Positions 17,329 to 25,453 of a DNA stretch of 64,000 nt are shown here, piece after piece. The position numbers and the translations under genes are program-made. Every line of letters starts with the position of its first letter. Within the stretch, counting starts at the first letter, position 1. This DNA is from Paracoccus caeni (GTDB lineage: Bacteria; Pseudomonadota; Alphaproteobacteria; Rhodobacterales; Rhodobacteraceae), in the NCBI RefSeq assembly GCF_016629665.1, contig NZ_JAEPRQ010000001.1, positions 434,001 through 498,000 of the forward strand, in the 5' to 3' direction. The notes beneath the pieces were generated by a model that was not told where the DNA came from, ran no database searches, and worked only from the letters and a program-made list of their open reading frames with translations.

Positions 17329-19338
17329 ATGACCAAAGACAACCTCAACGTCAAAGCAGCCACTGCGAAATCTGCCAACTACAAGATTCTGCCGTTGCCG
17401 GTACTGGTCGCAGCAGGTCCGACAGAAACCGCAACGTCGTTAGCTTCCCGCCTTACGCTTGCCAATGGCGCACCAAGGATGTTGACGCTCTGCAACGAGA
17501 TGTCGATATCGCACACCGCGCTTTGCCACGGTGCCTCCGATGCCGTCGAGCGTATTGCGCAGCTCGCGGCGACCGATCCGACCAACCTACTGTTTCACAC
17601 GCCACGCCTCATTCGGAAAGGCTGGTTCCGGATCGGCAACGAAGACCTGAAATTCTCGATTTTGTTGCGGCGCGGCGGCCAGATCTGCCAGCTTTGTATT
17701 GGCGAGAATCGCGACTTGGACGCGCGGCTGGGCCCTTGGCAGCCAAGCCTTTGGCAAATTTCCGCATTTCGAAGATGTCCGATCCACAATATAATCTACG
17801 AACGCCCCAGCTTTGCCTGCAAACCTGATGACTTTCTGGATTTTGCGCGTCTAATCGCGGGATGGATCCCCGAGAAGATCATGCCCGGCCCTTGCGGCGA
17901 GCGCGAGCTCGACGCCTATCTTGCAAAACGGATCGAGGTTGGCGCGGGTCAAGAATGGATCGACCAACAGCCTCTCCATGTGATCCATTCCTGCGCGGAG
18001 GCACTGGGGTTGGCCGTGCGGAATGGACCCGGGTTTAGAGTGCGTGATGCGTCCACATTGGAACTGATCTCCGCAGGCAACGAGGGAATCAAATGGCTGG
18101 CCACAGGCAAGGAGGGGCTTCTCGCCATACTCGCCGATCTGCTTGCGGCATCGGGTGCGGATCGAGCAAACTATGGAAAAATATACACAACATTTCTGTC
18201 ATGCCTGATTGAACGGCGCCTTGACCCTGACTTTGATCCAATCCGCGACATTGTCCGCGAATTCATCCGTGATCATTTCTACATCCCCGCCGAGACGTCC
18301 CTGCTGGGCAGGATCTGTGACACACCCCGCGTCTACACCGTTGCGACTGCCGCAAAGACATTCGATGTGCCGATTTCACATCTGTCTCGCTATCTCGTTC
18401 GGGAGAGCCGGATTGTGCGGCAGACCCGCAAAAACACGATCAGCGACGTCAACACTCTTGTGCCGGTCGGTGTCATGCGGGGCGCAGTGATGGATGTCAG
18501 AAAACTGTCGACCTTGGCGGTCTCGCGGACAGTGCTGGGTATCGACCGCTTTGTGATGGAACGGCTATGCGAGGCAGGTCTGCTGTCACCCCGGCTGGGT
18601 AGCGAAGACGGGGGCATGCCGCTCTATCACCTCGATGACCTTCTTGCGTTCATCCACGGCCTTAGGAAGGGGCTCGTGCCGTTGCCTCAGGCCTGCCTTG
18701 ACTGGAAGCCGATTACCAAGATCGCAGCCCGATGCCACTGCTCGACTGCATGGTTGTTGCAGCAGGTAGCCAGTAAACGATTGGCGCTCGGCACGTCCCT
18801 CAAGGAGCCATTCCGCCTCGACGACTTCCTTGTTTCACTGTCCGAGGTCAAACGGCTGCTGCTCGCCTCTCCTGAGGGGAAGGTGTCCGCGATGGAGGCC
18901 GCAGCGCTCCTTGGCGTCAATGCTAAAACCATACATGCACTGGCCGAGGCTGGGTTTCTTGAATCTGAGAAAATCGATTCACGCTTGGCCAATCGCGATC
19001 GCCTAGTGATCGGGGTTGCATCGCTCGAAAGCTTCGCGCGGTGTCATGTCGTGCTGCGTGCGCTGAGCGGGACAAGGAAATCCACCTATCAGGCCACACA
19101 AGATTTCATTGCGGCGCAGAACGTCCATCCCCTTTCACTCGGTCAATCCGCACGGTGGATCTATCTGCGCAAAGACATCGAGCGCATTGCAACTCGCCCC
19201 GGTGGCGAAAAACTTCCCCGCCTTCTTGATGCCGAGGATGCCAAGCTGCGCGTGATCGGCGAACGGCTGTCGGAACGGAATTCGCAAAAGCGCGCGGCGC
19301 TCAAGGCCTCCGCCCTTGGTGCAGGAGCGCAGCCGTGA
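17329..19338 (+). CDS. tniQ: TniQ/TnsD-family target-selection protein
   Basis: A 669-residue protein taken from ATG 17329 (MTKDNLNV), because TniQ proteins begin shortly before an LPLPV-like motif; an in-frame ATG at 17218 would add 37 Arg-rich residues. A zinc knuckle typical of TniQ is formed by C120-x2-C123 (CQLC) and C150-x2-H153 (CPIH), with LGPWQPSLWQISAFRRCP between. The C-terminal half is long and contains several HTH-like helices (VSAMEAAALLGVNAKTIHALAEAG; STYQATQDF). That length fits TnsD-like proteins that read a specific attachment site rather than short TniQs. Its stop overlaps the GTG of the next gene. Confidence 0.82.
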   Translation: MTKDNLNVKAATAKSANYKILPLPVLVAAGPTETATSLASRLTLANGAPRMLTLCNEMSISHTALCHGASDAVERIAQLAATDPTNLLFHTPRLIRKGWFRIGNEDLKFSILLRRGGQICQLCIGENRDLDARLGPWQPSLWQISAFRRCPIHNIIYERPSFACKPDDFLDFARLIAGWIPEKIMPGPCGERELDAYLAKRIEVGAGQEWIDQQPLHVIHSCAEALGLAVRNGPGFRVRDASTLELISAGNEGIKWLATGKEGLLAILADLLAASGADRANYGKIYTTFLSCLIERRLDPDFDPIRDIVREFIRDHFYIPAETSLLGRICDTPRVYTVATAAKTFDVPISHLSRYLVRESRIVRQTRKNTISDVNTLVPVGVMRGAVMDVRKLSTLAVSRTVLGIDRFVMERLCEAGLLSPRLGSEDGGMPLYHLDDLLAFIHGLRKGLVPLPQACLDWKPITKIAARCHCSTAWLLQQVASKRLALGTSLKEPFRLDDFLVSLSEVKRLLLASPEGKVSAMEAAALLGVNAKTIHALAEAGFLESEKIDSRLANRDRLVIGVASLESFARCHVVLRALSGTRKSTYQATQDFIAAQNVHPLSLGQSARWIYLRKDIERIATRPGGEKLPRLLDAEDAKLRVIGERLSERNSQKRAALKASALGAGAQP

Positions 19339-20102
19339 AGCGCGTATCCATCACCGACATTGAGCATGACAGTTGGGCACCCGGAATCCCCCAACACACA
19401 ACCGCCGGAAAGATTGAACTCGGGGCGATCCATGGCGTGCTGCCCTTCAACGGGCGGCGCAATCCGATCACGCCCAGCAGTATTTCGCATAAGGTGTCTT
19501 TTACCTATCGCACCGCTGCGAACAGTTGGCGGTTGCGCGTGGGATTCGCGGAAAGCGGGGCTGAATATGCAGCTGGTCTGCAGGCGTTAATTGCAACCAC
19601 AATCCACGACGTCGAATTTCAGCCGGTCGAAATCACCTATCTCTGCCCGATGACCAGTCGAACCCGGCAGCATACGATTGATATCCGGCTAACATTCCGA
19701 TCCGGCCTGAGACGCCTCCTCTTCGTTCGCAATCGTCACAGCCTAACGAAACCGCAGACCGAAGCAGAAATTGCCACGATCAGATCCGCGGCGCAGGAGA
19801 GCCACGGGCACGAGCTACACGTTGTCGATGCCGATGCATTTTCTCGTCCGCGCCGGGACAACCTCCGTCGCATGTACTGGTATATCATCGAGGAACCCGA
19901 TCCGGTCACCGACGAGATTGTTCTCGATACTGCGCAGCATCTTCACACACTCTGGTTGATTTCTGACCTGCAGAAGGCGATCGCACTTCCGCGTGGCCGT
20001 GTGATGAAATCTTGTCTGCGCCTGATAGGCCGACGTCAGCTACAGGCCGATCCCGATGCCGTGATTTGCGAACATTCGAGGATCTGGAGGCCCGAGCCAT
20101 GA
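19335..20102 (+). CDS. tnsA: TnsA-like heteromeric transposase endonuclease
   Basis: A 255-residue protein. GTG 19335 overlaps the tniQ stop (GTGA) and has AGGAG upstream. Position between tniQ and tnsB and the pattern E77 (SGAEYAAGLQAL), VEFQPVEI, then D116 (HTIDIRLTF) match the N-terminal catalytic domain of TnsA, which cuts the 5' ends of the transposon. Where TnsA has a conserved lysine after the Asp strand, this protein reads LFVRNRHS, that is R132-N133. Either the lysine is supplied elsewhere or the nuclease is inactive. The C-terminal third (EEPDPVTDEIVLDTA onward) is helical and may contact TnsC. The assignment is by synteny plus weak motif. Confidence 0.6.
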   Translation: MKRVSITDIEHDSWAPGIPQHTTAGKIELGAIHGVLPFNGRRNPITPSSISHKVSFTYRTAANSWRLRVGFAESGAEYAAGLQALIATTIHDVEFQPVEITYLCPMTSRTRQHTIDIRLTFRSGLRRLLFVRNRHSLTKPQTEAEIATIRSAAQESHGHELHVVDADAFSRPRRDNLRRMYWYIIEEPDPVTDEIVLDTAQHLHTLWLISDLQKAIALPRGRVMKSCLRLIGRRQLQADPDAVICEHSRIWRPEP

Positions 20103-22285
20103 CAAAAATCAAATATGCCATTCCTCGAGGGGCTCGCGTCGCGGCACAAGGCCTTACAGGAGCAGTCTATCCTGTTGGCGATCATTACCGCCTCGTCGAT
20201 GATGCCACCGGTAGCCAGGCTATTCTCAGCTACACCGAAGTCGTCCAGGGTCTGAACATGCCCGGGGCCCCCTCACGCATTGCGCTTATGGCGCAGACAG
20301 AGGCGGCGGCGCGCATCCGCCAAGGCGGTCGAATGTATCGTTATCAGCTTTCCGAAAAGTTGCGCGATCAGATCGACTTCCGCAAAGCGCTGATGGTCGG
20401 GATCGAAGCGCTGATTGCAAAGCTGGGTCACGTTCGGGCCACTGATCTCAACCGGATCGAGCATCGACGGTTCGTTCGCGAGATTGCGCAGCAGCTCTAC
20501 ACCCGGCTGCCTATCGATATTGCCCGGCGCGGCGGCTCGGTCAAGGAGGTGGCGATTATGCCGAAAGGCCGGACCATGCTAGTCTATTATACTCGCTATC
20601 GAGAGTCTGGTGGTGATGAAATGTCGCTTGTTGACCAAGTGTGGCTCAGGGGCAACCGGACCGGGCATGGCATATGTGATCGCATGCGGCATTTGATGAC
20701 CTTGGCTTTGGAGCAGGCATATCTCGACACAAAGAAGCCGACAATTGCCGCTGCCCTGAAAAAACTCTGTACGCTGATCGTTCAGGAAAACGATCTGCGC
20801 CAGCAAAACGGTCAAAAGCCATTTGCCCTAGTTGATCACAAAACATTATCGCGGCACATGAAGAAAATTGGCTCGACCGCAATATCCATCGCCCGCGACG
20901 GTGAGCGCTCTGTTGCGAATAATCGCTCCCGCGGGACAACCGATACCCGTGCGCTGTTCATCGGCGAGTTGGTTGAGGTGGACGAGTGCAAGCTGTCGCT
21001 GATCACCGTCGCGAAGAAGCATGGTTTCTGGGCCGCTCTATCAGAAAATGACAAACAGGCGTTGGCAGAGATCGAAGACGTCATCCGCACCCGTCTCTAT
21101 CTAGTGCTTATGCTGGACGTTGCATCGCGGATGCCACTAGCCTGGGTGTTGACGGATGCCCCTTCCGAAGCAACCACGCGTGAACTGATCCGCATGGCCA
21201 CACGCGACAAGACCAGAGAAAAAATCCGATATGGCTGTGAATGTGATCCTTTGCCGGCGATCGGCCTAGCCTGCTTCAAGGCGGATAACGGCACCGGCAT
21301 TCGCAACGTGGGCGTGAAACAGGGGCTGCTAGGCATCCGTACCCACTCCATCGATGCCCGGACCTATCATAGCATTGACAAGCCCTATGTCGAGCGCATG
21401 TTCGGGACGATTGAGAGCACGCTCATCAATCTGATCCACGGTTATACAGGCCGCAAGGCCGGCGCTTTGCCTGGATATGATGCGCTCCGTAACGGTGTCC
21501 TCGACTGCGAGGAACTCTACGGCATCATCACCCGGTACCTCATCGATGAATACCCGAACGAGCGTCATTTCGGAACAAACATGATGGGTCAGCGCCCGAT
21601 TGACAGAGCCGCTGGGCTCATCGCCGAGGAGGCGGTGATCGTACCCCCTTCCGCCCATGACCGCCGGATCCATCTTGGTTGGATGGAGCAGCGCCGGATG
21701 ACCGACGAGGGCATCAAGGCATTCGGGCTCCCCTTCAACTCTGTAGAGTTGCAGCAATTGCGCGACCATATCCATAGCCGGGTTGCCATCTATGTCGATC
21801 CCGACTGCATCAGGCACGCTACGGTTCTGATCGAAAATCATCGCGAGCCGGTCCTCGTCGACCTCTCCTGGACCGAGATGCAGGATCTGACCTTACCACA
21901 ATTCTTGGCAGTCCTTGAACAGGCCTGGAATGAAGATCCGCAGACCACGCACCTGCGCGAAGCTCAGTTGGCGCGTGTTCGGGCGAGGCTTTCCGATCAG
22001 CTGGAGAAAATCGCGCTGGAGCGCGGCCTCGCGCGCAGCTTCATGACCGTCGACGAGGCTCAAACAAAGGCCGCGCGCTATTCGACCGGGGTTCATGTCA
22101 GCCATCCTGGTCAGCTACCGGGAACCCTGTCTCCGGATGATATCGCTCTTGAGCTCCCGGCCTCGGAACAGCATCGGATCGGACGAGGCCATCAGCCGCC
22201 GATCGAAGGGGGATTGGACGAAAAGGAGGACCGTCCCAACGAACGAGTCTTCATCAAACCTGACAGCAAGGGGAAGCTGACATGA
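20099..22285 (+). CDS. tnsB: TnsB/TniA-type DDE transposase
   Basis: A 728-residue protein. ATG 20099 overlaps the previous stop (ATGA), with GGAGG upstream. It has an N-terminal DNA-binding region, then an rve-type integrase core with D295 (EVDEC), D396 (FKADNGTG) and E432 (KPYVERMFG). Exactly 35 residues lie between the second Asp and the Glu, the classical DD(35)E. A Mu-type C-terminal beta domain follows (residues about 560-600), then a charged tail for ATPase contact. It should bind the transposon ends and join the 3' ends to target DNA. It is full length and intact. Confidence 0.9.
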   Translation: MTKIKYAIPRGARVAAQGLTGAVYPVGDHYRLVDDATGSQAILSYTEVVQGLNMPGAPSRIALMAQTEAAARIRQGGRMYRYQLSEKLRDQIDFRKALMVGIEALIAKLGHVRATDLNRIEHRRFVREIAQQLYTRLPIDIARRGGSVKEVAIMPKGRTMLVYYTRYRESGGDEMSLVDQVWLRGNRTGHGICDRMRHLMTLALEQAYLDTKKPTIAAALKKLCTLIVQENDLRQQNGQKPFALVDHKTLSRHMKKIGSTAISIARDGERSVANNRSRGTTDTRALFIGELVEVDECKLSLITVAKKHGFWAALSENDKQALAEIEDVIRTRLYLVLMLDVASRMPLAWVLTDAPSEATTRELIRMATRDKTREKIRYGCECDPLPAIGLACFKADNGTGIRNVGVKQGLLGIRTHSIDARTYHSIDKPYVERMFGTIESTLINLIHGYTGRKAGALPGYDALRNGVLDCEELYGIITRYLIDEYPNERHFGTNMMGQRPIDRAAGLIAEEAVIVPPSAHDRRIHLGWMEQRRMTDEGIKAFGLPFNSVELQQLRDHIHSRVAIYVDPDCIRHATVLIENHREPVLVDLSWTEMQDLTLPQFLAVLEQAWNEDPQTTHLREAQLARVRARLSDQLEKIALERGLARSFMTVDEAQTKAARYSTGVHVSHPGQLPGTLSPDDIALELPASEQHRIGRGHQPPIEGGLDEKEDRPNERVFIKPDSKGKLT

Positions 22286-23256
22286 CATTTATTGCGCTAG
22301 ATACAGCAGGAGCTCTCGCCGAGTTGAGGGCGCTGCACTATAATTTTCCTCGCTCCCGCCGCCTCCGCGAGGCCTTGTCCTGGATGCTTACAGACTATTA
22401 TGCAAAAGCGATGGTGGGTCGTCCATTCGAGGCCCGGGGCCTGCTTGTCACAGGTCCATCGCGTGTCGGAAAGACCGATGAAATCAGGCGAGTTCTGTCA
22501 CAACTCGATGCATCAGGAACAGGAATGCCCGATGGTCGGCCCGCACGCATCGTCTCGGTGATGCTCGACGGCAAGACCACTTGGAAGGATCTGGGGCTGA
22601 GAACATTGAACGATGGGTTGAAATACGTTGCCACCGGGCGCATGACGCAGCGTGACATCTGGGCCAGGGTCAGCGCGAATGCGCGCGCACAGGGCATCGT
22701 TGGTATCCACTACGACGAATGTCAGCACATTTTCACTACCGCCAGCGCAGACAGCCGGGCTATCATTCTCGACAGCTTCAAAACCCTGTTGAAACAACCG
22801 GATTGGCCAATGATGCTGATCCTATCGGGTGTTGAAAACCTCGTCGATCACGTTAACAGCGAGGAGCAGTTGCGGTTTCTCCTGCGACCTGTGGTTTTCG
22901 GTGAGATCTGCTTGCACAAGGAAAGCGATCTGGACGAGTTGCATATGCTTTGTGACGCCTATGCCGAGAAAGCCGGGTTCGAATTCAAGGCGCTGTACTC
23001 ACTCGATTTCTATCGGCGACTGAGCTGCGCCGCAGCCAATCGCTGGGGGCTGGTAATTGAGTTGCTTATGGAAACGCTGGTCCTGGCCCAAACTGGGGGC
23101 GTCGACGAACTGACCTTACAGCATTTCTGTACGGCCTTTACTCAGCGTGCCGACTTGCGTGAGGGCTTCTCACCGTTCTCCATCGACGAGTACGAGCGTG
23201 TGTTCGAGGCGGCAAAGGTGGTTGCGCTATTTGAAAAGAAGGGGAAAAATAGCTGA
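22282..23256 (+). CDS. tnsC: TnsC/TniB-type AAA ATPase
   Basis: A 324-residue protein. ATG 22282 overlaps the tnsB stop (ATGA). Walker A is GPSRVGKT (residues 58-65), Walker B is GIHYDECQHIF (D145-E146), and LILSGVENL follows as sensor 1. TnsC/TniB proteins form ATP-dependent filaments on target DNA and link the TniQ selector to the transposase. The length is usual for TniB-type members. It closes the translationally coupled set tniQ-tnsA-tnsB-tnsC. A weak hairpin (CCCC-N9-GGGG) follows at about 23288-23304. Confidence 0.88.
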   Translation: MTFIALDTAGALAELRALHYNFPRSRRLREALSWMLTDYYAKAMVGRPFEARGLLVTGPSRVGKTDEIRRVLSQLDASGTGMPDGRPARIVSVMLDGKTTWKDLGLRTLNDGLKYVATGRMTQRDIWARVSANARAQGIVGIHYDECQHIFTTASADSRAIILDSFKTLLKQPDWPMMLILSGVENLVDHVNSEEQLRFLLRPVVFGEICLHKESDLDELHMLCDAYAEKAGFEFKALYSLDFYRRLSCAAANRWGLVIELLMETLVLAQTGGVDELTLQHFCTAFTQRADLREGFSPFSIDEYERVFEAAKVVALFEKKGKNS

Positions 23257-23340
23257 CCACCAGTTGCGAAAGCCTTTTAGAGGCTGATCCCCGACATCTT
23301 TGGGGTTAATCGCAGAGATCCACGCTACGCCAGTGAAGAT

Positions 23341-23823
23341 GTGTCGGTGGAAATGGCAGCCTTAAAAAGGACAGAGGCCATTGCTCGCCCGAGAGTTGCG
23401 GCGGAGCGCAAATTTTGGAATGCCGCCGAGGCGGATAGGTTGGAGGCCTTGCTGGATGATGCCTTGGAGTGCTTTTGCAACCTGAAATGCGGGCCAGCCT
23501 ATCGGCGAGCCATTCCGTTGCTTCGCGCCTTTATTTGCCGCACCAAGAGTTTTGTATGGATTTCCGCCCAAATTGTACCGATTTGGTCCCGCCTCTTGCG
23601 GGCATCGATTATTGTTAATCTAAATCAACGCATTATAGATTTATTCGTTCTTTCTTGGGCCACAAATTTGTACTCTTATGCGCCACTGACAATATTAGGC
23701 AGACAGTTCCGCCTTTATGATCACGGAAATCGCCTCTTGATGAGGCCAATCTTTCCCCAATTCATTGAAGCATATCGGCATAGTGCGACCCGCAAGCTGC
23801 GAGCGCTCAGGAAGTTCGATTAA
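23341..23823 (+). CDS. hypothetical protein after the transposition genes
   Basis: A 160-residue frame from GTG 23341, with weak GTGAAGAT upstream. The N-terminus is charged (RKFWNAAEADRLEALLDDALECF) and the middle has hydrophobic stretches (IICRTKSFVWISAQIVPIW-like and LFVLSWATNLYSYAPLTILG) that could be one or two membrane segments. No family recognised. It lies between tnsC and the RTX genes, so it could be transposon cargo or sit just outside the right end. The non-coding stretch to 23995 shows no gene. Confidence 0.35.
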   Translation: MSVEMAALKRTEAIARPRVAAERKFWNAAEADRLEALLDDALECFCNLKCGPAYRRAIPLLRAFICRTKSFVWISAQIVPIWSRLLRASIIVNLNQRIIDLFVLSWATNLYSYAPLTILGRQFRLYDHGNRLLMRPIFPQFIEAYRHSATRKLRALRKFD

Positions 23824-23995
23824 GTATTGCATCGGCGTTGACGGCGGCACGCAAGCCCCGTCGGCGGTTTTTGCACCAGCGCGCGGACTGGGCTTGCGGC
23901 GCAAGGCAATTTGCACAACTTTTAGGTGCATTGCGTCATGGAAGCCTTTTATGACGTATTGCTGTAGGAACATCTTCTAATAATGGATATTTGAC

Positions 23996-25270
23996 ATGGC
24001 GAATTTCATCGGAACCCGGCTTGCGGATTTGCTGCGGGGAGCACCGGGCGACGACCTGCTGAAAGGTCTGGGCGGCAATGACACGCTGCTGGGACATGAC
24101 GGCAACGACACACTTGAAGGCGGCGACGCACATGACCTGCTGCGTGGCGGGCGGGGCAATGACAGCCTGTTTGGAGGCTGGGGCGCAGATACGCTGACCG
24201 GCGGCGAAGACGACGATCTGCTGGACGGCGGCGCGGGTCACGATTCCCTTGACGGCGGCATCGGCGACGACACGCTACGCGGCGACGGACCGGGGGGCAT
24301 TCATGGCAATGATACCCTGTCGGGCGGCGAAGGCGAGGATGTGCTGTATGGCGGCAGGGGTGATGACCTGCTGCAAGGTGATGCTGGCGACGACCAACTC
24401 TATGGCGACGGGGGCCATGACACCCTTCTGGGCGGCGATGGCAACGATCTGCTGTTAGGCGGCGCAGGACATGATGTCCTGCGTGGCGGGTTGGGTGATG
24501 ATGCGATCGAGGGTGGTTGGGGCAACGATACCATCACCGGTGGCGATGGCTACGACAGGATCGCTGGAGGTCGTGGGGACGACCTGATCGAGGGTGGAAA
24601 TGATGACGATTTCCTCCTTGGTGACGCTTCTTTAGATATTGTGGGCGGTTCGACTGATGATGTCACCCGCGAGAAACTGGGTGAAGGCAATGACACTTTG
24701 CGCGGCGGAGAAGGAAACGACGATTTGCACGGAATGTATGGCAACGATCTGCTGGAAGGGGGTAACGACGACGATTTGTTGGTTGGCTGGGACGGGAACG
24801 ATACATTGCTTGGCGGCGACGGGGACGATGAAATGGACGGCGACATACCCACTGATTCATCGTTTGGAGAGCATAAAGGCGATGATTTGCTGAGAGGCGG
24901 AGCCGGCGAGGATACGCTCTGGGGCGGAGTTGGTCGCGACACGTTGTTCGGCGGTGTGGATGCCGACGAATTCGAGTTCATCTCCGCAGCCGAAAGTCGA
25001 CCGGGCAATCAGCGCGACATCATTGGCGATTTCGAAGTCGGCATCGACAAGTTGACTTTCGACGACGACGAATATGATCCCGAGATCCCCGCCTGGACAA
25101 CGTTGGAATGGGCCGGCACGACCGCTACGGCGAACGGTGTCTGGATCGTCGTGCAGGACGGCAATACCTTGGTTCGCGCGGATGCCGATGGCGACACGAC
25201 ACATGACTTCGAAGTCGAAATTCGCGGTGTCACCAATCTGAGCGAAGACGATTTCCTCTTCTATCTGTAG
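23996..25270 (+). CDS. RTX (hemolysin-type Ca2+-binding repeat) protein
   Basis: A 424-residue protein starting ATG 23996 (MANFIGTRLADLL). Nearly the whole chain is GGxGxDxLx nonapeptide repeats (for example LGGNDTLLGHDGNDTLEGG) that bind calcium and fold as a beta-roll outside the cell. The last 100 residues (FEFISAAE, DIIGDFEVGIDKLTF, NLSEDDFLFYL) are the serralysin/M10-type C-terminal region carrying a type I secretion signal. There is no catalytic domain, so it is more likely a surface or matrix protein than an enzyme. No T1SS genes are in the window. A close paralogue follows. Confidence 0.9.
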   Translation: MANFIGTRLADLLRGAPGDDLLKGLGGNDTLLGHDGNDTLEGGDAHDLLRGGRGNDSLFGGWGADTLTGGEDDDLLDGGAGHDSLDGGIGDDTLRGDGPGGIHGNDTLSGGEGEDVLYGGRGDDLLQGDAGDDQLYGDGGHDTLLGGDGNDLLLGGAGHDVLRGGLGDDAIEGGWGNDTITGGDGYDRIAGGRGDDLIEGGNDDDFLLGDASLDIVGGSTDDVTREKLGEGNDTLRGGEGNDDLHGMYGNDLLEGGNDDDLLVGWDGNDTLLGGDGDDEMDGDIPTDSSFGEHKGDDLLRGGAGEDTLWGGVGRDTLFGGVDADEFEFISAAESRPGNQRDIIGDFEVGIDKLTFDDDEYDPEIPAWTTLEWAGTTATANGVWIVVQDGNTLVRADADGDTTHDFEVEIRGVTNLSEDDFLFYL

Positions 25271-25285
25271 CAGCGCTCCAATCGC

Positions 25286-25319
25286 TTCGGCGCCGCGACC
25301 TCTGCGGCGCCGAATTTGT
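25286..25319 (+). terminator. rho-independent terminator after first RTX gene
   Basis: Perfect 11-bp arms TTCGGCGCCGC (25286-25296) and GCGGCGCCGAA (25304-25314), 7-nt loop, followed by TTTGT. It lies 15 nt after the stop, so the two RTX genes are probably separate transcripts. Confidence 0.85.
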
Positions 25320-25453
25320 AAAAGTGCCCCGCGATCGGCAAGTCGCCGCGCGTGGCGACGGGGTAAATCGACAGCAGCGACCGGGTCGCCCTATAATTGC
25401 GGCACTATCGGCTAACCTGCACATTTCAACGATAAAGACTCCGGAGATTGAAT

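Larger units (their letters stand above)
15315..23256 (+). mobile_element. Tn7/Tn5053-like transposon core (regulator, tniQ, tnsA-like, tnsB, tnsC)
   Basis: Five plus-strand genes in tight order encode a Ner-like regulator, a TniQ family protein, a TnsA-like nuclease, a DDE transposase and an AAA ATPase. The last four overlap start to stop. Two divergent genes (two-HTH and resolvase-like) may be part of it. I could not find convincing terminal inverted repeats or a 5-bp target duplication, so the limits given are only those of the genes. No CRISPR array or Cas gene is present, so a CRISPR-guided element is not supported. Confidence 0.75.

Noticed and set aside
15000-23990. terminal inverted repeats and target duplication of the Tn7-like element
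   Set aside because: Several short similarities (for example AAGCCTTTTA near 23270 and 23942) were seen, but none is long, correctly oriented and at both sides.
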